Assembly: GCA_030696465.1 (NCBI GenBank) | Contig: JAUYSE010000128.1 | Location: forward strand, 1-16,831 | Origin: Legionellaceae bacterium | GTDB lineage: Bacteria; Pseudomonadota; Gammaproteobacteria; Legionellales; Legionellaceae | Direction of reading: 5' to 3' | Length of the DNA: 16,831 nucleotides | In this document: piece by piece, positions 1 through 7,470 of the stretch | Layout: every line of letters begins with the position of its first letter | Position numbering within the stretch: position 1 is the first letter of the stretch | The notes under the pieces: generated by a model | Told to the model about the DNA's origin: nothing | What the model saw: only the letters and a program-made list of their open reading frames with translations | Databases searched by the model: none | Made by a program: the position numbers and the translations under genes

Positions 1-211
1 AATAATAGCCTAAAAAATAATCTAGCCAACCAGGCCCATCACTAAAACGTCCCTGATAATAAGGGGGGCACGGTGGTAATTCATGCTGATATAGTTCATA
101 TAAATTACCAGTATCTGAAAGACTATCTCCAAAAACTACTAATCGATGCACTACTGTTGCATTTGTTACAGCAACCCAAACTGCCAACACTACTCCGACC
201 CAATACTTCAT
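1..211 (-). CDS. GDSL/SGNH-family lipase or esterase, N-terminal part (gene runs off the left edge)
   Basis: Translating the minus strand from the ATG at 211-209 gives 70 residues with no stop before the window edge, so only the 5' end of the gene is present. Residues 1 to about 20 form a hydrophobic signal peptide (MKYWVGVVLAVWVAV...). They are followed by VVFGDSLSDTGNLYEL, which is GDSL block I with the nucleophile at Ser30, and then by YYQGRFSDGPGWLDYF, the usual next conserved stretch of this family. A GGAG Shine-Dalgarno sequence at 218-221 sits 6 nt before the ATG and supports the start. Family knowledge: such secreted SGNH hydrolases are lipases, phospholipases A or acyltransferases (for example Legionella PlaA-type enzymes). 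The substrate cannot be told from this fragment. The catalytic Asp/His block would lie in the missing part. It lies downstream of fadH on the same strand with a 102-bp gap. Confidence 0.88.
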   Translation of the reverse strand, partial: MKYWVGVVLAVWVAVTNATVVHRLVVFGDSLSDTGNLYELYQHELPPCPPYYQGRFSDGPGWLDYFLGYY

Positions 212-266
212 GGCCTACTCCAATAAAAAAACACTTTGTATACTTATATACAGTATAAAAAAAATG

Positions 267-295
267 CCATTGTACCAGAGTTTTTACCATTGTAC
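267..295 (-). promoter_or_regulatory. Tandem GTACAATGG repeat upstream of the GDSL lipase gene (possible -10 boxes)
   Basis: Read on the minus strand, GTACAATGG occurs twice, at 295-287 and 275-267, exactly 20 bp apart. Each copy contains TACAAT, and the one nearer the gene reads TGGTACAAT, an extended -10 form. No good -35 element is visible. Two turns of spacing would also suit a regulator-binding direct repeat. Either reading is inference from sequence only. Confidence 0.3.
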
Positions 296-313
296 ATCCA
301 CTCCAAAAAAGGC

Positions 314-2323
314 CTAAATCTCCATCGCCAGCTGATATCCTTGATCAATTGCAAAGCGTGCATCCAGCTCTAAAGCTTTAAACGCCCCTCCAATTAAATG
401 TACCACTTGACCCGCTTGCTGTAGTGGTGCATATAAAGCACGGCAAGGTTCTGAGCCCGCACACACAATGATCGAATCGACCGCCAATGATTGGGAAACA
501 CCTTCTTTCATGAGGTGTAATCCTTGATCATCGATGCCGGTATATTCTACTCCTGAAAGTAAATGCACTTTTTTATGTTTCAAGCTCATACGATGAATCC
601 AGCCAGTGGTTTTATTCAAGCGCTTACCGATCGACTCCGATTTACGTTGCGATAAATATACCGTACGAGCACTCTCTGCTTGCGGGACTGAGAGCAAACT
701 GCCACGATGAACAGCATGTTCGTCAATTCCCCATTCCGCATAGAAAGACTCCGGATTTTCGTCTGCAGGGTGCGTAAGCCATATTGATACATCCACACCA
801 ACGCCTCCCGCACCAATAACCGCCACCCGCGAGCCCACCTCCCTTTGCCCCAATAAAGCCTCCATGTAGGTCATCACCGACGGGTGATCAATGCCTGGAA
901 TATTTGGCATTCTTGGCATCACGCCGGTGGCTAAAACCACTTCATGAAACTCCCCTAACAATACCAGATTGGCCGCAGTATTAAGACAAATGTGTACCCC
1001 TGCCTTCTGTAAGGCATAGGTAAAATAATCAATGGTATAGGCATAATCTTGTTTCCCAGGGATTTTTTTTGCCAGATTAAATTGTCCACCTAAATGCGCC
1101 GATTGCTCGAATAAGGTCACTTCGTGTCCGCGCTGTGACAACACTAAAGCGCAAGCCAGGCCTGCTGGCCCGCCCCCAACGACAGCCACTCTTTTCAGTT
1201 TCGTGGCTTTTTCAATGTGCCAGATTGTTTCTTTTCCTGCCAAAGGATTCACTAAACAAGTGGCTTCTTTTTGTTGAAAAACATAATCTAAACAGGCCTG
1301 ATTACATCCAATACAGACATTAATTGCCTCAGGCTCTGCACGTGTGGCTTTTTCGACCCAAGCGGGATCGGCCAAAAAAGGACGCGCCATTGCAACTAAG
1401 TCAGCATGCCCTTCTTGAATAATACGATTTGCGAGTACGGGCGTCGTAATTCTATTCACAGCCACAATAGGAATCTGTAACAGCGGTTTTAATTTTTGTG
1501 TCCAAGGCACAAAAGCCCCTTGTGGCACCATATGTGCAATGGTAGGAATACGTGCCTCATGCCAACCTATTCCTGTATTGATAATATTCACTCCGGCCTT
1601 TTCAAGTGCCAAAGCTAACATGACCACTTCTTCCCAATCACTGCCTTGGTCCACCAAATCGGCCAATGATAAACGAAATATCAGTAAAAAATCAGAACCT
1701 ACCGCTTGTCGAATGCCCTCTACAATTGCCAAAGGGAACTGCATTCTAGCGGCATAATCACAACCCCACGCATCTTCGCGTCGATTGGTGCGTGCCGCTA
1801 AAAATTGATTAATTAAGTATCCCTCACTCCCCATAATCTCCACACCATCATAACCTGCTTTTTGTGCAAGCACCGCGCAGCGAATAAAATGACGGATGGT
1901 GCGACGAATACCAAAACGCGTTAAAGCCCAGGGAGTAAATGGCGAAATGGGAGAACGTATGCGACTTGGGGCGACTGCAAAAGGATGGAATGCGTAGCGT
2001 CCGGCATGTAATATTTGTAATGCAATGTGTCCCCCGGCACGATGTACGGTTTCAGTGATAAGACTATGGCGCTTTCTTTCCCTCTGAGAAGTTAATTTTG
2101 CAGCAAATGGTGCAAGTCGACCGACACGATTAGGGGCAAATCCGCCCGTAATGATTAAACCAGCACTGCTTCTTTCTTCATAAAAACGCGCAAGACGCTT
2201 GAAATCGGGTTTGTCTTCTTCTAAACCCGTGTGCATAGAGCCCATAATAACCCGGTTTTTTAAGCGCAAAAATCCAAAATCTAAGGGGGCTAATACGTCG
2301 GAAAACGGATGTGTTTGGCTCAT
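314..2323 (-). CDS. fadH: NADPH-dependent 2,4-dienoyl-CoA reductase
   Basis: 669 residues, essentially the length of E. coli FadH and collinear with it. The enzyme reduces 2,4-dienoyl-CoA formed when unsaturated fatty acids are beta-oxidised. The N-terminal TIM barrel (about 1-330) binds FMN; its opening RVIMGSMHTGLEE matches E. coli closely. Tyr169 (in EGYLINQF) and His255 (in GWHEARIPT) match the E. coli catalytic Tyr166 and His252. Cys337, 340, 344 and 356 (CX2CX3CX11C) form the 4Fe-4S site. The FAD-binding GGGPAGLA is at 383-390 and a second dinucleotide motif, GAGGVGVD, at 504-511. The start has GGAG 10 nt upstream. The gene is monocistronic or leads into the GDSL lipase, and diverges from mnmA. 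Other members of this old-yellow-enzyme family share the fold, but all the FadH landmarks are present. Confidence 0.95.
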   Translation of the reverse strand: MSQTHPFSDVLAPLDFGFLRLKNRVIMGSMHTGLEEDKPDFKRLARFYEERSSAGLIITGGFAPNRVGRLAPFAAKLTSQRERKRHSLITETVHRAGGHIALQILHAGRYAFHPFAVAPSRIRSPISPFTPWALTRFGIRRTIRHFIRCAVLAQKAGYDGVEIMGSEGYLINQFLAARTNRREDAWGCDYAARMQFPLAIVEGIRQAVGSDFLLIFRLSLADLVDQGSDWEEVVMLALALEKAGVNIINTGIGWHEARIPTIAHMVPQGAFVPWTQKLKPLLQIPIVAVNRITTPVLANRIIQEGHADLVAMARPFLADPAWVEKATRAEPEAINVCIGCNQACLDYVFQQKEATCLVNPLAGKETIWHIEKATKLKRVAVVGGGPAGLACALVLSQRGHEVTLFEQSAHLGGQFNLAKKIPGKQDYAYTIDYFTYALQKAGVHICLNTAANLVLLGEFHEVVLATGVMPRMPNIPGIDHPSVMTYMEALLGQREVGSRVAVIGAGGVGVDVSIWLTHPADENPESFYAEWGIDEHAVHRGSLLSVPQAESARTVYLSQRKSESIGKRLNKTTGWIHRMSLKHKKVHLLSGVEYTGIDDQGLHLMKEGVSQSLAVDSIIVCAGSEPCRALYAPLQQAGQVVHLIGGAFKALELDARFAIDQGYQLAMEI

Positions 2324-2345
2324 ATGCTACCTACTCCTTCAGGAA

Positions 2346-2374
2346 TTGTCCCAAAATAAATTAAATGCTACAAT
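2346..2374 (+). promoter_or_regulatory. Predicted sigma-70 promoter for mnmA
   Basis: TTGTCC (2346-2351), a 17-bp spacer and TACAAT (2369-2374) make a near-consensus -35/-10 pair. It points at mnmA, with transcription expected to start near 2381, giving a leader of about 60 nt. It lies in the 116-bp divergent gap with fadH. This is prediction by eye. Confidence 0.55.
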
Positions 2375-2439
2375 CCGCAGCATCTTAACATGTTAGAAAC
2401 GGACCAGGAATAGCGTTCGTTTAACGCTCTAAAACTTTT

Positions 2440-3522
2440 ATGAAAATAATTCTAGGTATGTCTGGCGGGGTGGATTCTTCTGTCGCCGCATGGTTATTGC
2501 AACAATCTGGCTATGAAGTCGAGGGCTTGTTCATGAAAAATTGGGAACAAGACGACACCGAGTCTTTCTGCCCTGCCGCGGCTGATTTAAAAGACGCACA
2601 AGCCGTGTGTGATCAATTGCAAATCCCACTGCACGTAGTGAACTTTGCCCAAACTTATTGGGATAGTGTTTTTTCTGATTTTCTCGATGCCTATCAACAA
2701 GGCTATACCCCAAATCCTGATGTACTCTGTAATAAAGAAATCAAATTTAAAGCTTTTTTTGATCATGCGCTGGCATTAGGTGCCGATTATATCGCCACCG
2801 GACATTATGCAAAAACACACTCCGATTTAGGCTACGCGGCCCTCTTTAAATCCCGTGATCTTGAAAAAGATCAAACCTATTTTTTACATGCGATTGCACC
2901 ACAGGTTTTGGAAAAAGTGCGCTTTCCACTCGGTGATACCCCAAAAACTGCGGTACGCGATCTCGCTAAACGTCTTGGCTTTATAAACGCCGAAAAAAAA
3001 GACTCCACTGGCATTTGCTTTATTGGCGAAAAACGCTTTAAACCCTTTCTGCAAGAGTTCTTACTGGCACAACCCGGCCCTATCATCAATCCCCAACATC
3101 AAACCATTGGTGAACATGATGGTATTATGTTTTATACCATTGGCCAACGACAAGGTCTGCATATTGGTGGGCGGCGAGATGCCACTGAAGAACCTTGGTA
3201 TGTCGTTGAAAAAGACGTTGCGACGAATACGTTGATGGTAGCACAAGGAAGTAATCATCCCTTGCTCTATGCCCAGGGGCTCATCTGTCGCAGTATCCAT
3301 TGGCTAACACCTACCACTCCCGAATTTCCTTGCGCCATCAACGCCAAAACACGCTATCGCCAACCCGATCAGGCTTGTATTATTAGTCCTGCACAAGCAG
3401 ATGGCAGCCATATTGTTATGTTTAGCACCCCACAACGCGCCATTACTCCTGGACAATACCTCGTGTTTTATCAAGGGACACAATGCTTGGGTGGTGCCAT
3501 TATAGAAAAAATGATTCGTTAG
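2440..3522 (+). CDS. mnmA: tRNA-specific 2-thiouridylase MnmA
   Basis: 360 residues, the normal family length. MnmA adenylates and thiolates U34 in the anticodon of tRNA-Glu, -Gln and -Lys (s2U of mnm5s2U), receiving sulfur from the IscS/Tus relay. The PP-loop SGGVDSS is at residues 8-14. The two catalytic cysteines are Cys97 (in NPDVLCNKEIKF) and Cys193 (in DSTGICFIGE), matching E. coli Cys102 and Cys199. GHYAKT and the YTIGQRQGL stretch of the central domain are also present. The gene has its own predicted promoter upstream. It ends 19 bp from the convergent tatC stop, and the hflD-purB genes that often follow mnmA in enterobacteria are absent here. Identification is firm. Confidence 0.97.
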   Translation: MKIILGMSGGVDSSVAAWLLQQSGYEVEGLFMKNWEQDDTESFCPAAADLKDAQAVCDQLQIPLHVVNFAQTYWDSVFSDFLDAYQQGYTPNPDVLCNKEIKFKAFFDHALALGADYIATGHYAKTHSDLGYAALFKSRDLEKDQTYFLHAIAPQVLEKVRFPLGDTPKTAVRDLAKRLGFINAEKKDSTGICFIGEKRFKPFLQEFLLAQPGPIINPQHQTIGEHDGIMFYTIGQRQGLHIGGRRDATEEPWYVVEKDVATNTLMVAQGSNHPLLYAQGLICRSIHWLTPTTPEFPCAINAKTRYRQPDQACIISPAQADGSHIVMFSTPQRAITPGQYLVFYQGTQCLGGAIIEKMIR

Positions 3523-3541
3523 CACGGTTAAAGTCCGTTAA

Positions 3542-4243
3542 TCACGCTGTTCTTCTCGACAGCAAAATCCCTAACTCGTACAGACCCCACAAAGGAATGG
3601 CCATTGTTAATTGCGATAACACATCCGGTGGGGTTAAAATCATACCGAGAATAAAGGCGGCGACAATTGCATAGGGTCGATAGAGACATAATTGATCTGG
3701 CGTAAACCATTGAAGTCTTACGCCAATGATACAGAGTAGCGGCAGCTGAAAACACACCCCAAAACGCAACAACATGCTCGTCACAAACTCTATCAAATGC
3801 ATAATATCTGGCATTAGCTGCACTGAGTCTGGCAAGGTTGCAGAAAAAAAATGAAATAGCATTGGCAATACCACGTAAAAACAAAATACCATGCCACATA
3901 AAAATAATAACACACTCAAGCCTATGTATTGGCGAATTGGATGTTTTTCATGGGGATATAATCCCGGCGCAATAAATTGCCACAGCTCCATTAATGCGTA
4001 AGGCACGACAAGCAACAGGGTAACATTCCAAGCCAACTGTAAAGGTGCAAAAAATGGACTGGTCATATTAGTGGCGATGAGGTGCGCATGCGGCAGTGCG
4101 TGCCTAAACAAGGGCAGCATCAAGGTTTCAAACAAGGTATTTGCGAAAATGGCCAATATCATAAAAAATACGAAAAAGACGATGCTAATGCGAAGAAGAC
4201 GTCGACGTATTTCTAGAAGATGAGATATCATAGCGCTTATCAT
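3542..4243 (-). CDS. tatC: Sec-independent (twin-arginine) protein translocase subunit TatC
   Basis: 233 residues, slightly shorter than the usual 240-260, with six hydrophobic segments. TatC is the inner-membrane receptor that recognises twin-arginine signal peptides with TatB and recruits TatA for folded-protein export. The N-terminal SHLLEIRRRL carries Glu11 (E. coli Glu15), FIAPGLYPHEK carries Glu99 (E. coli Glu103), and the conserved TPPD Asp of the fifth membrane segment is Asp207 (E. coli Asp211). Met5 (MISHLLEIRRR) is an alternative start that fits the family N-terminus equally well. No tatA or tatB lies beside it, so those partners must be encoded elsewhere. It is convergent with mnmA (19-bp gap) and divergent from the hydrolase gene (22-bp gap), so its promoter must extend into that neighbour's coding sequence. 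Confidence 0.93.
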   Translation of the reverse strand: MISAMISHLLEIRRRLLRISIVFFVFFMILAIFANTLFETLMLPLFRHALPHAHLIATNMTSPFFAPLQLAWNVTLLLVVPYALMELWQFIAPGLYPHEKHPIRQYIGLSVLLFLCGMVFCFYVVLPMLFHFFSATLPDSVQLMPDIMHLIEFVTSMLLRFGVCFQLPLLCIIGVRLQWFTPDQLCLYRPYAIVAAFILGMILTPPDVLSQLTMAIPLWGLYELGILLSRRTA

Positions 4244-4265
4244 TGTGTAAAATCTAAGGCAGTTT

Positions 4266-5093
4266 ATGCTTTCTATAGATCCAGGTAAAGAAAATTATCT
4301 ACCTCCTCAGCCTGAAGATTTTGCGGCCATCCAGCAAGGGAACGTAATACGCGGCCTGAATATTTCTGAAGTGGCGCAGCTGCAATCTTACGCTTGGGAA
4401 GAGGAGCCCTTTGATTCCGCCATTTTATTGATTCATGGTTTTAGTTCATCTCCCGCCGTCTTCCGGCAGTTCTTACCGGCCTTAACAGGCTTTAACGGGG
4501 TATTTGCCCCTTGTTTACCGGGCCATGGGAGTAGCTTGACTGATTTTTCCCGCAATGGCGCTGCCGAATGGGTACAAGTGGTAGATACCTGGCTAGAATA
4601 TCTCTGCCAACGCTTTAAAAAAGTAAGCGTATTGGGGTTTTCTTTAGGAGGAGCACTGGCCTATCTGGCCAGTTTTCGTCATCCTATCCATCATTTATAC
4701 TTGGTGGCTCCGGCGTTTACCTTACATATCCCTTCTCGATTTCTCTTAGCACTGCTCCCCGGCTTACGATATTTAGGGTTTTACGCCGTACGCTCTGGTG
4801 CCGGAAATTTCTATAAACCCAGTGATACAGAATGGGTGTATCGCTTACTGCCACTGGCAACAACAGAATCTATTCTGCGCTTTTTAGAACAAGATTTTTC
4901 CAAAGCGCCCCCTTGTCACACGGATATTTTTTTAGGACGACATGATGGGGTTGTAAACTCTCCACACATCGCAACCATCTGCACCACCTGGCCCCAACAA
5001 AAATGCCATTGGTTAGAGCATGCGGCACATGTACTTCCACTAGAAGAGGGCTGGGAGCATATCGTGCATCGCGTCAATCAAGCTATCTTGTAA
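4266..5093 (+). CDS. Alpha/beta-hydrolase, carboxylesterase or monoacylglycerol-lipase type
   Basis: 275 residues with no signal peptide, so probably cytoplasmic. The alpha/beta-hydrolase landmarks are in order: the oxyanion HGFSSSP at 57-63, LPGHG just after residue 80, the nucleophile elbow GFSLGG with Ser126, the acid Asp227 in GRHDGVV, and His255 in EHAAHVLPLE. The spacing resembles Est30-type carboxylesterases and bacterial monoglyceride lipases that hydrolyse short-chain or monoacyl esters. The actual substrate is not readable. Residues 1-50 precede the core as a variable extension. The start at 4266 has AAGG about 8 nt upstream. The gene diverges from tatC and is followed by a hairpin-rich spacer rather than running directly into rnr, so it is probably transcribed alone. 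Confidence 0.85.
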   Translation: MLSIDPGKENYLPPQPEDFAAIQQGNVIRGLNISEVAQLQSYAWEEEPFDSAILLIHGFSSSPAVFRQFLPALTGFNGVFAPCLPGHGSSLTDFSRNGAAEWVQVVDTWLEYLCQRFKKVSVLGFSLGGALAYLASFRHPIHHLYLVAPAFTLHIPSRFLLALLPGLRYLGFYAVRSGAGNFYKPSDTEWVYRLLPLATTESILRFLEQDFSKAPPCHTDIFLGRHDGVVNSPHIATICTTWPQQKCHWLEHAAHVLPLEEGWEHIVHRVNQAIL

Positions 5094-5125
5094 ATGAATT
5101 CTCGCTTTTTTTAGATTCGCAAGGT

Positions 5126-5183
5126 GGGTCCTGCCGATTGCGGACCCCTCCGTGCTCGAAAAAGCCTGCGCGCGGACGGAGGG
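5126..5183. repeat. Two adjacent inverted repeats (GC-rich hairpins) after the hydrolase gene
   Basis: GGGTCC at 5126-5131 pairs with GGACCC at 5142-5147 across a 10-nt loop. Immediately adjoining, CCCTCCGT (5146-5153) pairs with ACGGAGGG (5176-5183) across 22 nt. The two stems share bases 5146-5147 and so are mutually exclusive at their junction. No T-run follows on the plus strand, so a standard intrinsic terminator is doubtful. The segment is more GC-rich than its surroundings and leads directly into the dispersed repeat at 5196, which suggests one mobile intergenic element. Confidence 0.6.
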
Positions 5184-5195
5184 CCCCTTCATCGT

Positions 5196-5222
5196 CACTG
5201 ATATAATTAGGCGGGAATTCCT
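5196..5222 (+). repeat. Dispersed intergenic repeat, copy 1
   Basis: This 27-bp stretch (core GGCGGGAATTCC) matches 15439-15465 with only two mismatches. A third, degenerate copy lies inverted at 11843-11868 with 21 of 26 matching positions. The three copies sit in three different intergenic regions, all next to hairpins or other structured DNA. This copy is upstream of rnr. Confidence 0.7.
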
Positions 5223-5239
5223 GGAGTTACTATAAATTA

Positions 5240-5269
5240 TTGGTATCTTTGACCAAGCAATGTTAAACT
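5240..5269 (+). promoter_or_regulatory. Weak candidate promoter for rnr-rlmB-dipeptidase
   Basis: TTGGTA (5240-5245), an 18-bp spacer and TAAACT (5264-5269) preceded by TG at 5261-5262 form an extended -10 type promoter of moderate match. If it is used, transcription starts near 5276. That lies downstream of the first in-frame ATG (5260) and favours the start at 5299. Low certainty. Confidence 0.25.
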
Positions 5270-5298
5270 CAACTCATTCTATACAATTACATAATATA

Positions 5299-7470
5299 AT
5301 GTCCAAAAAAAACCAAACAGATCCCTTTTTTGAAAGAGAACAAGAACGCTACGAAAAGCCCATCCCTAGCCGGGAATGGATTACTCAATGCCTACAAACG
5401 CACGGAAAACCCGTGTCACGTAACCAGCTCTTAGCACTGCTCACCATCGAAGACGAAGAGCAACAACTTGCCGTCGGTTATCGATTAAAAGCCATGTTAC
5501 GCGATGGACAACTCATGCAAGATCGCCGTGGACGCTATTGTCTGTTCGATCGTATCATTCTAAAACGAGGAACTATCAAAGCGCATCAAGATGGCTTTGG
5601 ATTTTTTATTCCTGAAGATGGCTCAGATGATATGGTCCTCTCTCCACGAGATATGCGCTATGTCATGGATGGGGATATTGTTTTATGTTATCAAACCAAT
5701 GTTGACCGTCGTGGCCGTGCAGAAGGTAAAGTGCATGAAGTAATTGAACATGTAAATCACAATATTTTAGGCACTCTGTATATTGAGCATGGCATTAATT
5801 ACGTCATCCCCAATAATAAACGTATTACGCAAACTATTTTAATCCCTGTAGAACACATTAATCATGCCAAACATAACCAAATTGTTTTACTAGAAATACT
5901 CACCTACCCCAGTAAGCATAGCCAAGCAGTCGGAAAAATTTTATATATCCTTGGCGACACCCTCACACCTGGCATAGAGGTTGATGTTGCAGTTCACACG
6001 CATGGTATTCCCAGGGAGTGGCCTGAAGAAGTCCTGGCCGACGTTGAAAAAATTCCACAACATATCAGTGAAGACAGTATCCAGAATCGAACTGACCTCC
6101 GACACCTTTCCTTTGTGACCATTGATGGGGAAGATGCCAAAGATTTTGACGATGCGGTGTATTGCGAGCCTAAAAAAGATGGTTACCAACTTTGGGTTGC
6201 CATTGCGGACGTGAGTCATTATGTGACACCAGAAAGCCCGCTAGACATTGAAGCGGCCAATCGTGGAAACTCCGTATATTTTCCAGATTTTGTCGTGCCC
6301 ATGCTGCCAGAGGCTCTTTCTAACGGTATTTGCTCTTTAAATCCGAAAGTCGATAGATTTTGCATGGTCGCTGAAATGCATATTACGGCTGAAGGCAATC
6401 TGAGTCACTCACAATTTTATAGAGCCGTGATACACTCTCATGCGCGCTTGACCTATACTCAAGTGAGCCAATGGCTACAAGACGGTAAAACGGACCCGAC
6501 ACACACAAATATTTGGTCCATACTCCTATCCTTACAATCGGTATATACGGCCCTCTTAAAAGCACGTCATTTACGTGGTGCCTTAGATTTTGAAACGCGA
6601 GAAACCCGTATAGAATTCGACGAAAACAGAAAAATAGCGCGTATTTTACCTATCGTTCGTAATGAAGCGCACAAAATTATTGAAGAATGTATGCTCGCGG
6701 CCAACGTATCGGTTGCGCGTCATCTTGAAAAATCAAAGCTCCCTATTTTATACAGAGTGCATGCGCCACCAGAAAAAGAAAAACTCGATAAACTTCGAGC
6801 CTATCTTGAAGAGCAGGGCCTACAATTAGGTGGCGGCAATACCCCCAGTACCAAAGACTTTCAAAATAGTCTTTTGTCTATTGGTACCCGGCCCGACAAA
6901 CATAGAATTGAAACCATAATTTTGCGCTCACTCAAACAAGCAGAATATATCGTCGAAAATAACGGGCACTTTGGCTTAGCTTATAAAAGCTACACGCACT
7001 TTACCTCGCCTATTCGTCGCTATCCTGATTTATTAACCCACCGAGCTCTCGGTTATTTGTTAGATCACAAAGAACCCAGCGAATTTTTCTACACCCCTAC
7101 CAAGATTGTCCATTTTGGGGCGCATTGCTCTATGACAGAGCGACGTGCTGATGACGCCAGTCGAGAAGTCACCCATTGGCTCAAGTGCCAATATATGCTC
7201 GACAAGCTCGGACAAACTTTTACAGGTACCGTCACCGGTGTTACTGGTTTTGGGCTCTTTGTGGAACTTGAAGATATTTATGTAGAGGGCTTGATTCACG
7301 TCACCTCATTGAAGAACGATTACTACCTCTTTGACGCTGGCAAACACCGTTTGATCGGTACTAAAGGCGGAGCGGTATATCAACTCGGCGATAAAATGCA
7401 GGTATTAGTTGCTCGTGTCGATGTTGATGATCGTAAAATTGACTTTGAACTCGCAGACTCTGATGAATAA
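5299..7470 (+). CDS. rnr: Ribonuclease R
   Basis: Processive 3'-5' exoribonuclease that degrades structured RNA, mRNA fragments and defective rRNA. From the chosen start it has 723 residues. An earlier in-frame ATG at 5260 would add 13, but MSKKNQTDPFFEREQERYEKPIPSRE aligns with the E. coli N-terminus from 5299; neither start has a clear Shine-Dalgarno. Domain order: N-terminal winged helix (about 10-75), two cold-shock domains, the RNB catalytic core, then an S1 domain near the C-terminus (GTVTGVTGFGLFVELED). Catalytic aspartates lie in DGEDAKDFDDAVY: Asp276, 282, 284 and 285. Unlike the E. coli enzyme (813 residues), it ends just after S1 and lacks the long lysine-rich tail. The last codons overlap the rlmB start, as in the familiar rnr-rlmB gene pair. 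Confidence 0.96.
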   Translation: MSKKNQTDPFFEREQERYEKPIPSREWITQCLQTHGKPVSRNQLLALLTIEDEEQQLAVGYRLKAMLRDGQLMQDRRGRYCLFDRIILKRGTIKAHQDGFGFFIPEDGSDDMVLSPRDMRYVMDGDIVLCYQTNVDRRGRAEGKVHEVIEHVNHNILGTLYIEHGINYVIPNNKRITQTILIPVEHINHAKHNQIVLLEILTYPSKHSQAVGKILYILGDTLTPGIEVDVAVHTHGIPREWPEEVLADVEKIPQHISEDSIQNRTDLRHLSFVTIDGEDAKDFDDAVYCEPKKDGYQLWVAIADVSHYVTPESPLDIEAANRGNSVYFPDFVVPMLPEALSNGICSLNPKVDRFCMVAEMHITAEGNLSHSQFYRAVIHSHARLTYTQVSQWLQDGKTDPTHTNIWSILLSLQSVYTALLKARHLRGALDFETRETRIEFDENRKIARILPIVRNEAHKIIEECMLAANVSVARHLEKSKLPILYRVHAPPEKEKLDKLRAYLEEQGLQLGGGNTPSTKDFQNSLLSIGTRPDKHRIETIILRSLKQAEYIVENNGHFGLAYKSYTHFTSPIRRYPDLLTHRALGYLLDHKEPSEFFYTPTKIVHFGAHCSMTERRADDASREVTHWLKCQYMLDKLGQTFTGTVTGVTGFGLFVELEDIYVEGLIHVTSLKNDYYLFDAGKHRLIGTKGGAVYQLGDKMQVLVARVDVDDRKIDFELADSDE

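Noticed and set aside
236..260. LexA-like box (CTGTATATAAGTATAC on the minus strand) upstream of the GDSL gene
   Set aside because: The left half matches CTGT, but the right half is ATAC rather than ACAG at the required spacing. The region is simply AT-rich with an imperfect TATACT/AGTATA repeat.
3528..3899. 123-residue minus-strand open frame inside tatC
   Set aside because: It overlaps tatC in another frame, has no recognisable motif, and is a shadow of the real gene.
5003..5206. 67-residue plus-strand open frame overlapping the end of the hydrolase gene
   Set aside because: It is out of frame with the hydrolase, runs through the hairpin repeat region, and has repeat-derived Arg/Pro/Ser-rich composition.
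7409..7462. Longer rlmB reading from 7409
   Set aside because: The extra 18 residues lie within the rnr coding frame region and match nothing at the family N-terminus. The start at 7463 gives the standard RlmB opening and overlaps the rnr stop.
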